Positions 1 through 5,563 of a stretch of 5,563 bases of DNA are shown here, piece by piece (the first letter of the stretch is position 1; each line of letters starts with the position of its first letter). The stretch comes from Myxococcales bacterium (GTDB taxonomy: Bacteria > Myxococcota > Polyangia > Fen-1088), in assembly GCA_003153875.1 (NCBI GenBank), contig PMBY01000374.1, forward strand, positions 8,985 through 14,547, written 5' to 3'. Below the pieces are notes generated by a model. The model was not told the DNA's origin. It searched no databases and saw nothing but the letters and a program-made list of their open reading frames with translations. Position numbers and translations under genes: made by a program.

Positions 1-1313
1 ACCGCTGACATGGTTTCGTCGAATTCCGCCGTCGCTGACAGCCGGCCGTGCAGCTTGCCCGCGGCCAGCTTGCGCAGCCCGATCGGCAGGTAGCTGTCCA
101 CTGTGAAATGGTGAAAACCAAGCTGCATGCTGAGCTTGGGGACCATCAGATCTGCCTTGGTCGAAAAGCGCCCCCCGCCCGGCGGTGAAAATGACAGTTC
201 TTCCAGCTTGGTGTTGGGCGCCGATGCCTTGGAGTTGGGATCGAACTGCATGCCCGCACGCAGTATCAGGTTCTGCACGGCGTACTGATCGTAGGCGGCG
301 TCCAGGCCAGCGATGTCGGTGTTGATGGCAATGCTCACGTAGGGCCCGAGGAGATCCGCCGTCACGCGCGCATCGGCGCCGCCAACATGCAGCCCGGGAA
401 TGTTCATCGGCTTCAACACCGCGTTCAGCGCATCGGCGGCATCGTGGAACTCGGTGTGCATGTGGATGGCCGAGACCGACTCGGCCGCATAGATACCATT
501 GAAGAATCCTTTGCCCACCAGGGTGGAATGCCCGGTCTTGCCCTCGGTCAAATCGAGGAAGATGTCGTCGGAATATTCGCGCAAGGTGGCGACCTGCTTG
601 ACCTTCACGCTGTCGAAGGGCAGCACCTGGTCGAGCACGGTCAGGTATCCGCCCTGGCGGGCTTCCAGTCCCACTGCTTCCCAGCCGCAGAAACCGTCCT
701 CGACCTGCAGCCACGCGGGCGCGTGCAGATCGCGCAGGTCGAAGCCCCAGACATGCGGAAAATCGAACACCACCCGCAGTCCGTTGAGCTGGGCGTTGAA
801 GATGCGGACCGTGAAGCCCTTGTCCGGCTTGGCGCCTGGTGGACGGGGCGGGGGAGAGGGCGAGGGATGCTTGGGATCGAACGCGGCCAGAAAGCCGATG
901 CCCTTCTTGGTCTTCTGCATGCGACCAAAGCGCCAGTACGAGTTCGGCCCCACCTCCAGGTCATGCATGAACAGGCCGGCGCCGCTGATGAGCTGGTGCA
1001 GCTCGATCTTCACGTCCAGATGGGGCACGTCCACCACCACGGTACCTTCGGGGTCGAAAAACTTCACGCCATCGACGGAAAACGGGGTGGGGCGTTTGGC
1101 CAGGATGTCGACCAGCAGACGCGCTGGCCAGCGAATGGATCGAAACTCCAGCTTGCCGCGCATCTCGGGCAAGACCTTGGCCACCAAGGTGCCCATGCGC
1201 TCGCCCTGCAGAAGAAAGACTGCCCCCGCCACGGCCAGGCTGACCAGGCCCAGCAGGCTGGCCAGCACGATGCCGCTGATCTTCAGGATTCGTCGTCGGA
1301 TCGGGGACGCCAC
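1..1313 (-). CDS. AsmA/TamB-like membrane-anchored envelope protein, N-terminal part (partial at left edge)
   Basis: An uninterrupted minus-strand frame runs from a GTG at 1313 through the left edge, giving 437 visible codons. The N-terminus (MASPIRRRILK) is basic and is followed by one hydrophobic segment at about residues 13-36. This is a typical single anchor that leaves the rest in the periplasm. After the anchor comes a beta-rich pattern usual for the AsmA/TamB/DUF748-type superfamily: 'LEFRSIRW' near residue 56, then 'VDGVKFFDPEG' at 80-90 and 'VPHLDVKIELHQLI' at 96-109. A Pro-rich loop (SPSPPPRPPG, 151-160) interrupts it. Known members are long beta-groove proteins that move phospholipids between inner and outer membrane or help outer-membrane assembly; that role here is inferred. 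The GTG start is chosen because it places the basic N-terminus and anchor correctly and has AGGGAG just upstream. No stop separates it from upstream frame, so a slightly longer start (for example TTG at 1343) cannot be excluded. The C-terminus, which would separate TamB from other AsmA-like types, lies outside the window. Confidence 0.8.
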   Translation of the reverse strand, partial: MASPIRRRILKISGIVLASLLGLVSLAVAGAVFLLQGERMGTLVAKVLPEMRGKLEFRSIRWPARLLVDILAKRPTPFSVDGVKFFDPEGTVVVDVPHLDVKIELHQLISGAGLFMHDLEVGPNSYWRFGRMQKTKKGIGFLAAFDPKHPSPSPPPRPPGAKPDKGFTVRIFNAQLNGLRVVFDFPHVWGFDLRDLHAPAWLQVEDGFCGWEAVGLEARQGGYLTVLDQVLPFDSVKVKQVATLREYSDDIFLDLTEGKTGHSTLVGKGFFNGIYAAESVSAIHMHTEFHDAADALNAVLKPMNIPGLHVGGADARVTADLLGPYVSIAINTDIAGLDAAYDQYAVQNLILRAGMQFDPNSKASAPNTKLEELSFSPPGGGRFSTKADLMVPKLSMQLGFHHFTVDSYLPIGLRKLAAGKLHGRLSATAEFDETMSA

Positions 1314-1316
1314 GTG

Positions 1317-1322
1317 CTCCCT
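1317..1322 (-). promoter_or_regulatory. Ribosome binding site of the AsmA/TamB-like gene
   Basis: Read on the minus strand, AGGGAG lies 3 nt before the GTG at 1313. The sequence matches the Shine-Dalgarno consensus well, but the spacing is shorter than the usual 5-9 nt. It supports the GTG start without proving it. The rest of the divergent gap (1314-1390) shows no -35/-10 pair I would defend. Confidence 0.4.
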
Positions 1323-1390
1323 GAGAGTAACCCGAAAAGCCAAAGCCCGAGCGGAATTGCAGCCGGGTGAGTGGTAGTTTCCTCTGCACC

Positions 1391-4282
1391 ATGGATGGCA
1401 CGCTCTACATCGTGGACGCGCTCAACTTCCTGTTTCGCGCCTTTCACGCCTTGCCGCCCCTTTCCAATAGCAAGGGCGCTCCCACTGGCGCGGTGTACGG
1501 GCTGTGCCAAATGCTGCTGCGTATCGAACGCGAGTGGCAGCCCACCCACCTGTGCGTGATCTACGATGCGCCGGGGCCAACCTTCCGCGACGAGATCTTC
1601 TCCGCATACAAAGCCAACCGGCCGCCCATGCCCGCGGACCTGGCTGCCCAGATTGGCCTTTCCCACCAGGTGGTGGAGGCCTTCGGGCTGCCCGTGCTGT
1701 CGCTGCCGGGGGTGGAGGCCGACGACAGCATCGCCACCCTGGCGCGACAAGCGGTAGCCGCTGGCTTGCGGGTCGTGATCTGCTCCTCAGACAAGGATCT
1801 GATGCAGCTTTGTTCTGACCGGATCCAACTGCTCGACACGATGAAGAACAAGCTGCTCGGACCGGCAGAGGTACAGGAAAAATTCGGCGTCCCGCCGGAC
1901 CGGCTCGGCGACCTGCTCGCCCTGATGGGCGACAGCGTGGACAACGTGCCAGGCGTCGCAGGCATCGGACCCAAGACCGCGGCCGATCTCATCAGCCAGT
2001 TTGGCTCGCTCGATGGCGTGCTCGAACATGTGGGGGAGATCAAGGGCAAGAAGGGTCAGACCATCGCGTCGAGCCGCGACGCCATCGAGATCTCGCGCAA
2101 GCTGGTGCGTTTGCGTGAGGACGTGGCCCTGGGCCGAGACGTGCAGGACCTTCGGCGCGCCGAGCCCGACCGCGCCCGTCTAGCCGAGCTGTTCGGGGAC
2201 TTGGAATTCACCAAGCTGCTCGCGCAGGTCGATGGTGCGCGGGCTGCATCGCAGGCACCGAGGCCGGAGCCGGCTGCGGGATCCGGAGCCGGGTCCCCCC
2301 GCGGGGACTTCGGGACCGCCACCCACCCTACCCACACCGCGCGCTTCGCGCGCGACCTCGCCGAATCCGGCCACCGGCCACCGGGTCCCCCTGCGGAGAC
2401 TTCGGGACCGCCCGCCACCCTGCCCACCCCGCGCGCGGCGCGCGCGGCCGTCGCTGCCGCCGCGCCCAAGATCACAGCGGCCCCTCTGCCCCCGGAAATC
2501 ATCCTCGATCGCGCCGGCCTCGACGGTCTTTGCGCCGCCATTCACTCCGCACAGGCCTGCGGCGTGGCCGTGCTGGCCGAGGGCGCGCCGTACCCGCGCG
2601 CGGCGCTCGTGGGGCTGGCCTTCGCTTTGCCGAGCGGTGCCCGTTTCTACCTGCCGGTTGGTCACCGGCTGCTCGGTGGTCCGGCCATGCTCCCTGCCGC
2701 AGAGGCATTGGCCGCGCTCGGGCCGCTCTTGGCGTCCCTGGAGATTCGCAAGTACACCCACGACGCCAAGGTTCTCGACGTCCTCTTGCGCGTGCGCGGA
2801 GTCAGCCTAGGCGGTCTGGCCGGCGACGCCATGCTGGCTGCGTATCTGCTCGACGCCGGGAGCGCGCCCTATGACTTGCCGGACCTCGCTGCCGCGGATG
2901 GGGCAGGGGAGGTGCCCGCGCGCACAGCATGGCTCGGCCGCGGTCGCAGCGCGCGGCCAGCCGGCGAGGTTCCGGTTGAAGAGGTCAGCCGTCCCTTGTG
3001 CGACGAAGCCTGGGCCGCGCTCATCCTGGCCTGCCGACAGGAACGGGCCATGGAACCTCTGGGACTGACCAAGATCTATCGGGAGGTCGAGCTGCCGCTG
3101 GTCCCCGTGCTAGCACGCATCGAATGCTGGGGCATCCGACTGGACTGCGACTTACTCCGCCAACTGGGCAACGAAGTCGCCCGGACCATCGCGACCCTCG
3201 AACACGAAATTCATGAAGCCGTGGGCACTCCCTTCAACATCAGCTCGCCCAAGCAACTGGCCGAGGTTCTCTTCGGAAAGCTGGGCCTGCCCGTGGTCCG
3301 CAAGACCAAGACCGGCCCGTCGACCGACGCCGATGTGCTGGAAGAACTAGCCACCCTGCACCCGATACCGGCCAAGGTGGTCGAGTATCGCGGCCTGACC
3401 AAGCTCAAGGGCACGTACATCGATGCCCTGCCGGCCTTGGTCGACCCGCGCACCGGCCGCCTGCACACCACCTTCAACCAGGCCGTAGCAGCCACGGGCC
3501 GCCTGTCTTCCAGCGATCCCAATCTGCAAAACATTCCCATTCGCAGCGAACTGGGCCACCGTATCCGCAACGCCTTCGTGGCTGATCCCGGCTACCAGAT
3601 CGTGTCAGCCGACTATTCGCAGATCGAGCTGCGCGTACTGGCGCATTTTTCCCAGGATCCGGCCTTTCTCGACGCCTTTGCCGCCGGCCAGGACATCCAC
3701 CGCCGCACCGCCGCCGAAGTCTTTGGCGTCGCCCTGGATGCGGTCAGCAGCGAGCAACGCCGCATCGCCAAGGCCATCAACTTCGGCTTGGTTTTCGGGC
3801 AGACCGACTTTGGGTTGGCCCAGACCCTGCGCATCGCGCGCGCCGACGCTCACGCCTACATCGAACGCTATTTCCAGCGCTACGCACGCGTGCGCCAGTA
3901 CATGGACGAGGTTATCGTCGAAGCGCGACGCACCGGCGCGGTGTCCACCTTGCTGGGGCGCACCCGGGCGCTGCCTCAGATCAAGTCGAGTCGGCCCCAG
4001 GAACGCAACTACGCCGAGCGCATGGCCCGTAACACGCCCATCCAGGGCTCGGCTGCTGATCTTCTCAAGCTGGCCATGATTCGCGTGGATCGAGAAATGC
4101 TGCGCTTCCCCGATGCGCGCCTGCTGCTCACCGTTCACGACGAACTGGTCTTCGAGGTCAAGACCGACGAGGTCGTGGCCTTCTCCGCCTGGGTCAAGGG
4201 CGTGATGGAGTCAGCCTACACGCTGCGCGTTCCCCTGGTGGTCGACGTGCACGCTGGCGCAAACTGGGGCGCGGCCCACTGA
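1391..4282 (+). CDS. polA: DNA polymerase I (5'-nuclease, degenerate 3'-5' exonuclease domain, family A polymerase)
   Basis: This is a complete 963-residue DNA polymerase I, the enzyme that removes RNA primers and fills gaps in Okazaki-fragment processing and excision repair. Residues 1-285 form the 5'-nuclease: VDALNFLFRAFHA at 8-20, YDAPGPTFRDE at 58-68, GVEADD at 107-112, SSDKDL at 132-137, and MGDSVDNVPG with helix-hairpin-helix GIGPKTA at 179-197. Residues about 285-365 are a low-complexity Pro/Ala/Gly linker. Residues about 366-550 match the 3'-5' exonuclease domain but lack most catalytic acids. The polymerase domain (about 560-963) has motif A ADYSQIELR with Asp741, motif B RRIAKAINFG from Arg790 with Lys794 and Phe798, and motif C VHDELVFEV with Asp917. 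Its length compares with 928 in E. coli and about 830-880 in Taq and Bacillus; the excess is mostly linker. The ATG at 1391 gives the family N-terminus (MDGTLYIVDAL). An in-frame GTG at 1367 would add 8 residues, and neither start has a clear ribosome binding site. The gene converges on the exported-protein gene with a 6-bp gap. Confidence 0.97.
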   Translation: MDGTLYIVDALNFLFRAFHALPPLSNSKGAPTGAVYGLCQMLLRIEREWQPTHLCVIYDAPGPTFRDEIFSAYKANRPPMPADLAAQIGLSHQVVEAFGLPVLSLPGVEADDSIATLARQAVAAGLRVVICSSDKDLMQLCSDRIQLLDTMKNKLLGPAEVQEKFGVPPDRLGDLLALMGDSVDNVPGVAGIGPKTAADLISQFGSLDGVLEHVGEIKGKKGQTIASSRDAIEISRKLVRLREDVALGRDVQDLRRAEPDRARLAELFGDLEFTKLLAQVDGARAASQAPRPEPAAGSGAGSPRGDFGTATHPTHTARFARDLAESGHRPPGPPAETSGPPATLPTPRAARAAVAAAAPKITAAPLPPEIILDRAGLDGLCAAIHSAQACGVAVLAEGAPYPRAALVGLAFALPSGARFYLPVGHRLLGGPAMLPAAEALAALGPLLASLEIRKYTHDAKVLDVLLRVRGVSLGGLAGDAMLAAYLLDAGSAPYDLPDLAAADGAGEVPARTAWLGRGRSARPAGEVPVEEVSRPLCDEAWAALILACRQERAMEPLGLTKIYREVELPLVPVLARIECWGIRLDCDLLRQLGNEVARTIATLEHEIHEAVGTPFNISSPKQLAEVLFGKLGLPVVRKTKTGPSTDADVLEELATLHPIPAKVVEYRGLTKLKGTYIDALPALVDPRTGRLHTTFNQAVAATGRLSSSDPNLQNIPIRSELGHRIRNAFVADPGYQIVSADYSQIELRVLAHFSQDPAFLDAFAAGQDIHRRTAAEVFGVALDAVSSEQRRIAKAINFGLVFGQTDFGLAQTLRIARADAHAYIERYFQRYARVRQYMDEVIVEARRTGAVSTLLGRTRALPQIKSSRPQERNYAERMARNTPIQGSAADLLKLAMIRVDREMLRFPDARLLLTVHDELVFEVKTDEVVAFSAWVKGVMESAYTLRVPLVVDVHAGANWGAAH
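2264..2292 (+). repeat. Two exact 10-bp direct repeats at the start of the polA linker
   Basis: CCGGAGCCGG occurs at 2264-2273 and again at 2283-2292. The 19-bp spacing is not a multiple of three. The second copy runs directly into the first of the two longer repeat units. It lies within the Pro/Ala/Gly-rich interdomain linker of polA, where short GC-rich repeats can be tolerated. Confidence 0.6.
2291..2354 (+). repeat. Palindrome-bearing direct repeat in polA linker, copy 1
   Basis: This is the first of two 64-bp units lying 92 bp apart; by eye 56 of 64 positions match copy 2. The unit opens with a hairpin, GTCCCC (2293-2298) pairing with GGGGAC (2303-2308). An alternative pairing is GGTCCC (2292-2297) with GGGACC (2312-2317). 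It closes with CGCGCG (2338-2343), the 3-nt loop CTT, and CGCGCG (2347-2352). It is read here as GSPRGDFGTA and following residues. The structure resembles small palindromic intergenic or intragenic repeats, but I cannot assign a named family. Confidence 0.7.
2367..2384 (+). repeat. Short tandem repeat, period 7, between the two linker repeat units
   Basis: CCGGCCA is repeated twice and followed by a partial third unit (CCGG). The tract sits immediately before copy 2 of the 64-bp repeat. A period that is not a multiple of three inside coding sequence suggests slippage-type growth in a tolerant linker. Confidence 0.55.
2383..2446 (+). repeat. Palindrome-bearing direct repeat in polA linker, copy 2
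   Basis: This second unit is about 88% identical to copy 1 by hand count. The terminal palindrome is kept: CGCGCG (2430-2435), loop CGG, CGCGCG (2439-2444), so the stem is conserved while two of the three loop bases differ. The opening hairpin has one mismatch (GTCCCC against GGAGAC). The 92-bp offset shifts the reading frame, so this copy is translated as an unrelated peptide (GPPAETSGPP and following residues). The relationship is therefore at DNA level and is not a duplicated protein motif. Confidence 0.7.
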
Positions 4283-4288
4283 CTGGAT

Positions 4289-5056
4289 CTACTTCTTTTT
4301 GCCGCCGGGAACTGCCTTGTCACCCTTGGGCTGGCTCTCGCCGCCCTTCTGGTGCGCGGCCCAGCCCACTACCTGGGGTGCCTGGCCTTCCAGCTGGATG
4401 GTCTGCGCCTCGGGGGGCAGGACTGCGTTGCCCTCGGCCAGCATCTTGCCCTGCATGTCCTCCAGCTTCTTGTGGATGATGAGCCCGTTGGACGCGGCAA
4501 ACCCAGTAATCGAGTTGATGGAGAAGGTGCCGGTCACGACGACCTGCTCGCCTGGCTTGACGGTGAGCGGCTTGAGATCGCCGGTCTCCCAGTCCTTGAT
4601 GGGGTAGTCGGCCACTAGAAGGGCGCGCTCGCGCTTGGTCCCTGGGCTATCCGCGACGAAGAAGTGGGGCTGGTCGCACGGCCGGCAACCCGCCCGGTCA
4701 ATTACAATCGGCGCAGTCAGGGCCTCGCCGCCCTTCTTCATGGCCTTCTTCTTCTCTTTCTTCTTCTCCTCGAAAAGCGCGTCGTTGCACTTGCGCAACT
4801 CGGCCGGGCATTCATAGACCTCGGTCAGATAAGCTTTGACCCGCACGTCCTTGTCCATGTACTTGTCTTTCTGCTTGCGCAGACCGAACACCGACAGCTC
4901 GCCGGTCGGGTACTGGACAGGCGCACTCGACACATTGAAACTGGGCGAGGGCGGCAGGTTGACCTTCACCGGCGGGAGAGCCTGGCCCTGAGCCAGAACT
5001 GCACCCGATACCAGGGAAGCCATCGTAAAAACCGATACCATGGAGATTCGGAGCAT
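4289..5056 (-). CDS. Exported protein of unknown function, possible OB-fold, with lysine-rich insert and four cysteines
   Basis: This is a 255-residue product with an N-terminal signal peptide: MLRISMVSVF, then a hydrophobic stretch ending AVLA, with likely cleavage after Ala22. It is therefore predicted to be periplasmic. No cysteine follows the signal, so it is not a lipoprotein. The core at about 52-200 alternates strands such as MDKDVRVKAYLTEVYEC (67-83), HFFVAD (131-136) and GEQVVVTGTFSI (169-180). These look like the OB-fold pattern of secreted nucleic-acid-binding-like domains, which is a weak inference from pattern only. Cys83 and Cys90 form one pair and Cys124/Cys127 (GCRPC) another, possibly disulfides or a metal site. 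A lysine-rich stretch (EEKKKEKKKAMKK, 96-108) separates them, and the C-terminus is also Lys/Gly-rich (PGGKKK). The start at 5056 is chosen over an upstream ATG at 5200 because it begins the signal peptide and has a good ribosome binding site. I do not recognise a named family. Confidence 0.82.
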   Translation of the reverse strand: MLRISMVSVFTMASLVSGAVLAQGQALPPVKVNLPPSPSFNVSSAPVQYPTGELSVFGLRKQKDKYMDKDVRVKAYLTEVYECPAELRKCNDALFEEKKKEKKKAMKKGGEALTAPIVIDRAGCRPCDQPHFFVADSPGTKRERALLVADYPIKDWETGDLKPLTVKPGEQVVVTGTFSINSITGFAASNGLIIHKKLEDMQGKMLAEGNAVLPPEAQTIQLEGQAPQVVGWAAHQKGGESQPKGDKAVPGGKKK

Positions 5057-5062
5057 GAGTTT

Positions 5063-5068
5063 CCCCTC
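5063..5068 (-). promoter_or_regulatory. Ribosome binding site that fixes the start of the exported-protein gene
   Basis: On the minus strand GAGGGG lies 6 nt before the ATG at 5056, which is near-ideal spacing. It decides between this start and the in-frame ATG at 5200. The longer version would overlap the divergent lipoprotein gene and bury the signal peptide. Confidence 0.7.
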
Positions 5069-5082
5069 TTCGAAGGCCAAAA

Positions 5083-5099
5083 GCCGCCGACCCGGCGGC
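5083..5099. promoter_or_regulatory. Perfect GC hairpin in the divergent gap (operator or leader attenuator candidate)
   Basis: GCCGCC (5083-5088), a 5-nt loop GACCC and GGCGGC (5094-5099) form a perfect 6-bp inverted repeat in the 67-bp gap between two divergent genes. On the minus strand the stem is followed directly by TTTT (5079-5082), so in a leader transcript of the exported-protein gene it would resemble a small intrinsic terminator. The T-run is short. As double-stranded DNA it could instead be a protein-binding site. No confident -35/-10 pair is visible; TATACG at 5101-5106 is the only AT-richer patch beside it. Confidence 0.35.
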
Positions 5100-5123
5100 C
5101 TATACGTGAGGTTCCTGCATAAC

Positions 5124-5563
5124 ATGGTCATTTGCGCGCCACAAGGCCCCAGAGTCGCCCTTGTGATGTTGCTGGCGTCGCTGGCCTGCGTCGCCTGCAC
5201 CCGTCACCACGGCAGCCCCCGTCGGCCAGCCTCCACGGCGCCGCACGATGCGGGCACTTCCGAACCGCCTCGGCTGGCTCGCCCATCCGTCGGCGTCAAG
5301 CTACCCGAGATCGCCCCCAAGCCCACCCGGCCAAATCCCTACGGCGGGACGCTCCGTGTCCACCTCGAAGCCGAGCCGCCGCACCTCAACCCGCTGCAGG
5401 ACCACCTTCAGGTCATCCAGCGCGTGGTCGACCACCTGGTCTATGAAACGTTGATCGAGTGCAGGGAGAATCAGTATCGCCCGGGGCTGGCCGAGAGCTG
5501 GGAGGTCTCGCCCGACGGCGAGCGCATCACCGTCAAGTTGCGCAAGGACGCGCGCTGGCACGA
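5124..5563 (+). CDS. ABC transporter substrate-binding lipoprotein, family 5 (peptide/oligopeptide type), N-terminal part (partial at right edge)
   Basis: The visible 146 codons begin with a lipoprotein-type signal: MVICAPQGPR, then the hydrophobic stretch VALVMLLASLAC. The best lipidated residue is Cys22 (LASLAC); Cys25 follows closely (CVAC) and is the alternative. A Pro/Arg-rich spacer of about 45 residues leads to the start of a family 5 solute-binding domain. Signatures are GGTLRVHLEAEPPHLNPL (74-91), VVDHLVYETLIE (101-112), YRPGLAESWEVSPDGE (118-133) and ITVKLRKDARWH. Family members capture oligopeptides, nickel or other small solutes in the periplasm for an ABC permease; the substrate cannot be told from this part. 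The ATG at 5124 is preferred because it supplies Arg10 before the hydrophobic core. Its nearest Shine-Dalgarno match, GAGG at 5108-5111, is rather far away (12 nt), and in-frame GTG 5163 or ATG 5166 would leave almost no signal n-region. The permease genes, if linked, lie beyond the window. Confidence 0.9.
   Translation, partial: MVICAPQGPRVALVMLLASLACVACTRHHGSPRRPASTAPHDAGTSEPPRLARPSVGVKLPEIAPKPTRPNPYGGTLRVHLEAEPPHLNPLQDHLQVIQRVVDHLVYETLIECRENQYRPGLAESWEVSPDGERITVKLRKDARWH

Noticed and set aside
387..1377. Two long plus-strand open frames (327 and 292 codons) opposite the AsmA/TamB-like gene
   Set aside because: They are antisense to a frame with a clear anchor and beta-repeat pattern. Their translations are His/Gln/Gly- or Arg/Ser/Pro-rich without recognisable domains. 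This is the usual product of high-GC coding DNA read on the other strand.
1357..1380. Candidate sigma-70-like promoter for polA (TTGCAG followed by TAGTTT)
   Set aside because: The spacer is about 12-13 bp, too short for a -35/-10 pair, and the -10 match is poor.
1561..2761. Minus-strand open frames opposite polA (162, 161 and 193 codons)
   Set aside because: They lie inside a complete, strongly conserved polA reading frame, show low-complexity Arg/Ser/Gly composition and have no domain signature.
4262..4310. Possible terminator between the convergent genes (GGGC-GCG-GCCC followed later by a T-run)
   Set aside because: The stem is only 4 bp and the T-run (4296-4300) starts well over ten bases after it. 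The T-run is explained by the C-terminal lysine codons of the minus-strand gene.
4664..5122. Plus-strand 152-codon frame opposite the exported-protein gene
   Set aside because: It is antisense to a gene with a signal peptide and ribosome binding site. Its Leu-rich stretch is just the complement of the lysine-rich codons (CTT/TTC), so the apparent membrane segment is an artefact.
5132..5454. Plus-strand frames of 104 and 68 codons in the lipoprotein gene region
   Set aside because: They overlap the frame starting at 5124, which gives clear family 5 solute-binding motifs. The alternatives are Arg/Pro/Ser-rich shadows.

Overview
The window is GC-rich and densely coded, with Gram-negative envelope genes. 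It holds a TamB/AsmA-like envelope protein, a signal-peptide protein and a substrate-binding lipoprotein. Codon use is strongly G/C at third positions. Together with the type of AsmA-like protein and the DNA polymerase I with a decayed proofreading site, this suggests a myxobacterium-like lineage (Myxococcota, the former Deltaproteobacteria). That placement is an inference from general character; no rRNA or other marker is present.

Layout, left to right. (1) Minus strand, 1-1313: the N-terminal 437 codons of a large membrane-anchored AsmA/TamB-like protein that continues beyond the left edge. (2) A short divergent gap, 1314-1390. (3) Plus strand, 1391-4282: a complete polA. It encodes a 963-residue DNA polymerase I with an intact 5'-nuclease domain, a long Pro/Ala/Gly linker, a degenerate 3'-5' exonuclease domain and an intact family A polymerase domain. 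The linker DNA carries two copies of a palindrome-bearing repeat that are read in different frames. (4) Minus strand, 4289-5056: a convergent gene, separated from polA by only 6 bp, for a 255-residue exported protein of unknown function that resembles an OB-fold. (5) A 67-bp divergent gap with a perfect GC-rich hairpin. (6) Plus strand, 5124-5563: the start of a lipoprotein solute-binding component of an Opp/Dpp-type ABC transporter, cut by the right edge.

The genes do not form an operon. Orientation alternates (-,+,-,+), so each gene is probably transcribed on its own from the two short divergent gaps. Three of the four products belong to the envelope, and polA is housekeeping. I see no phage, IS element, CRISPR, RNA gene or toxin-antitoxin module. 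I found no convincing new multi-gene system. The most unusual element is the repeat pair inside the polA linker.
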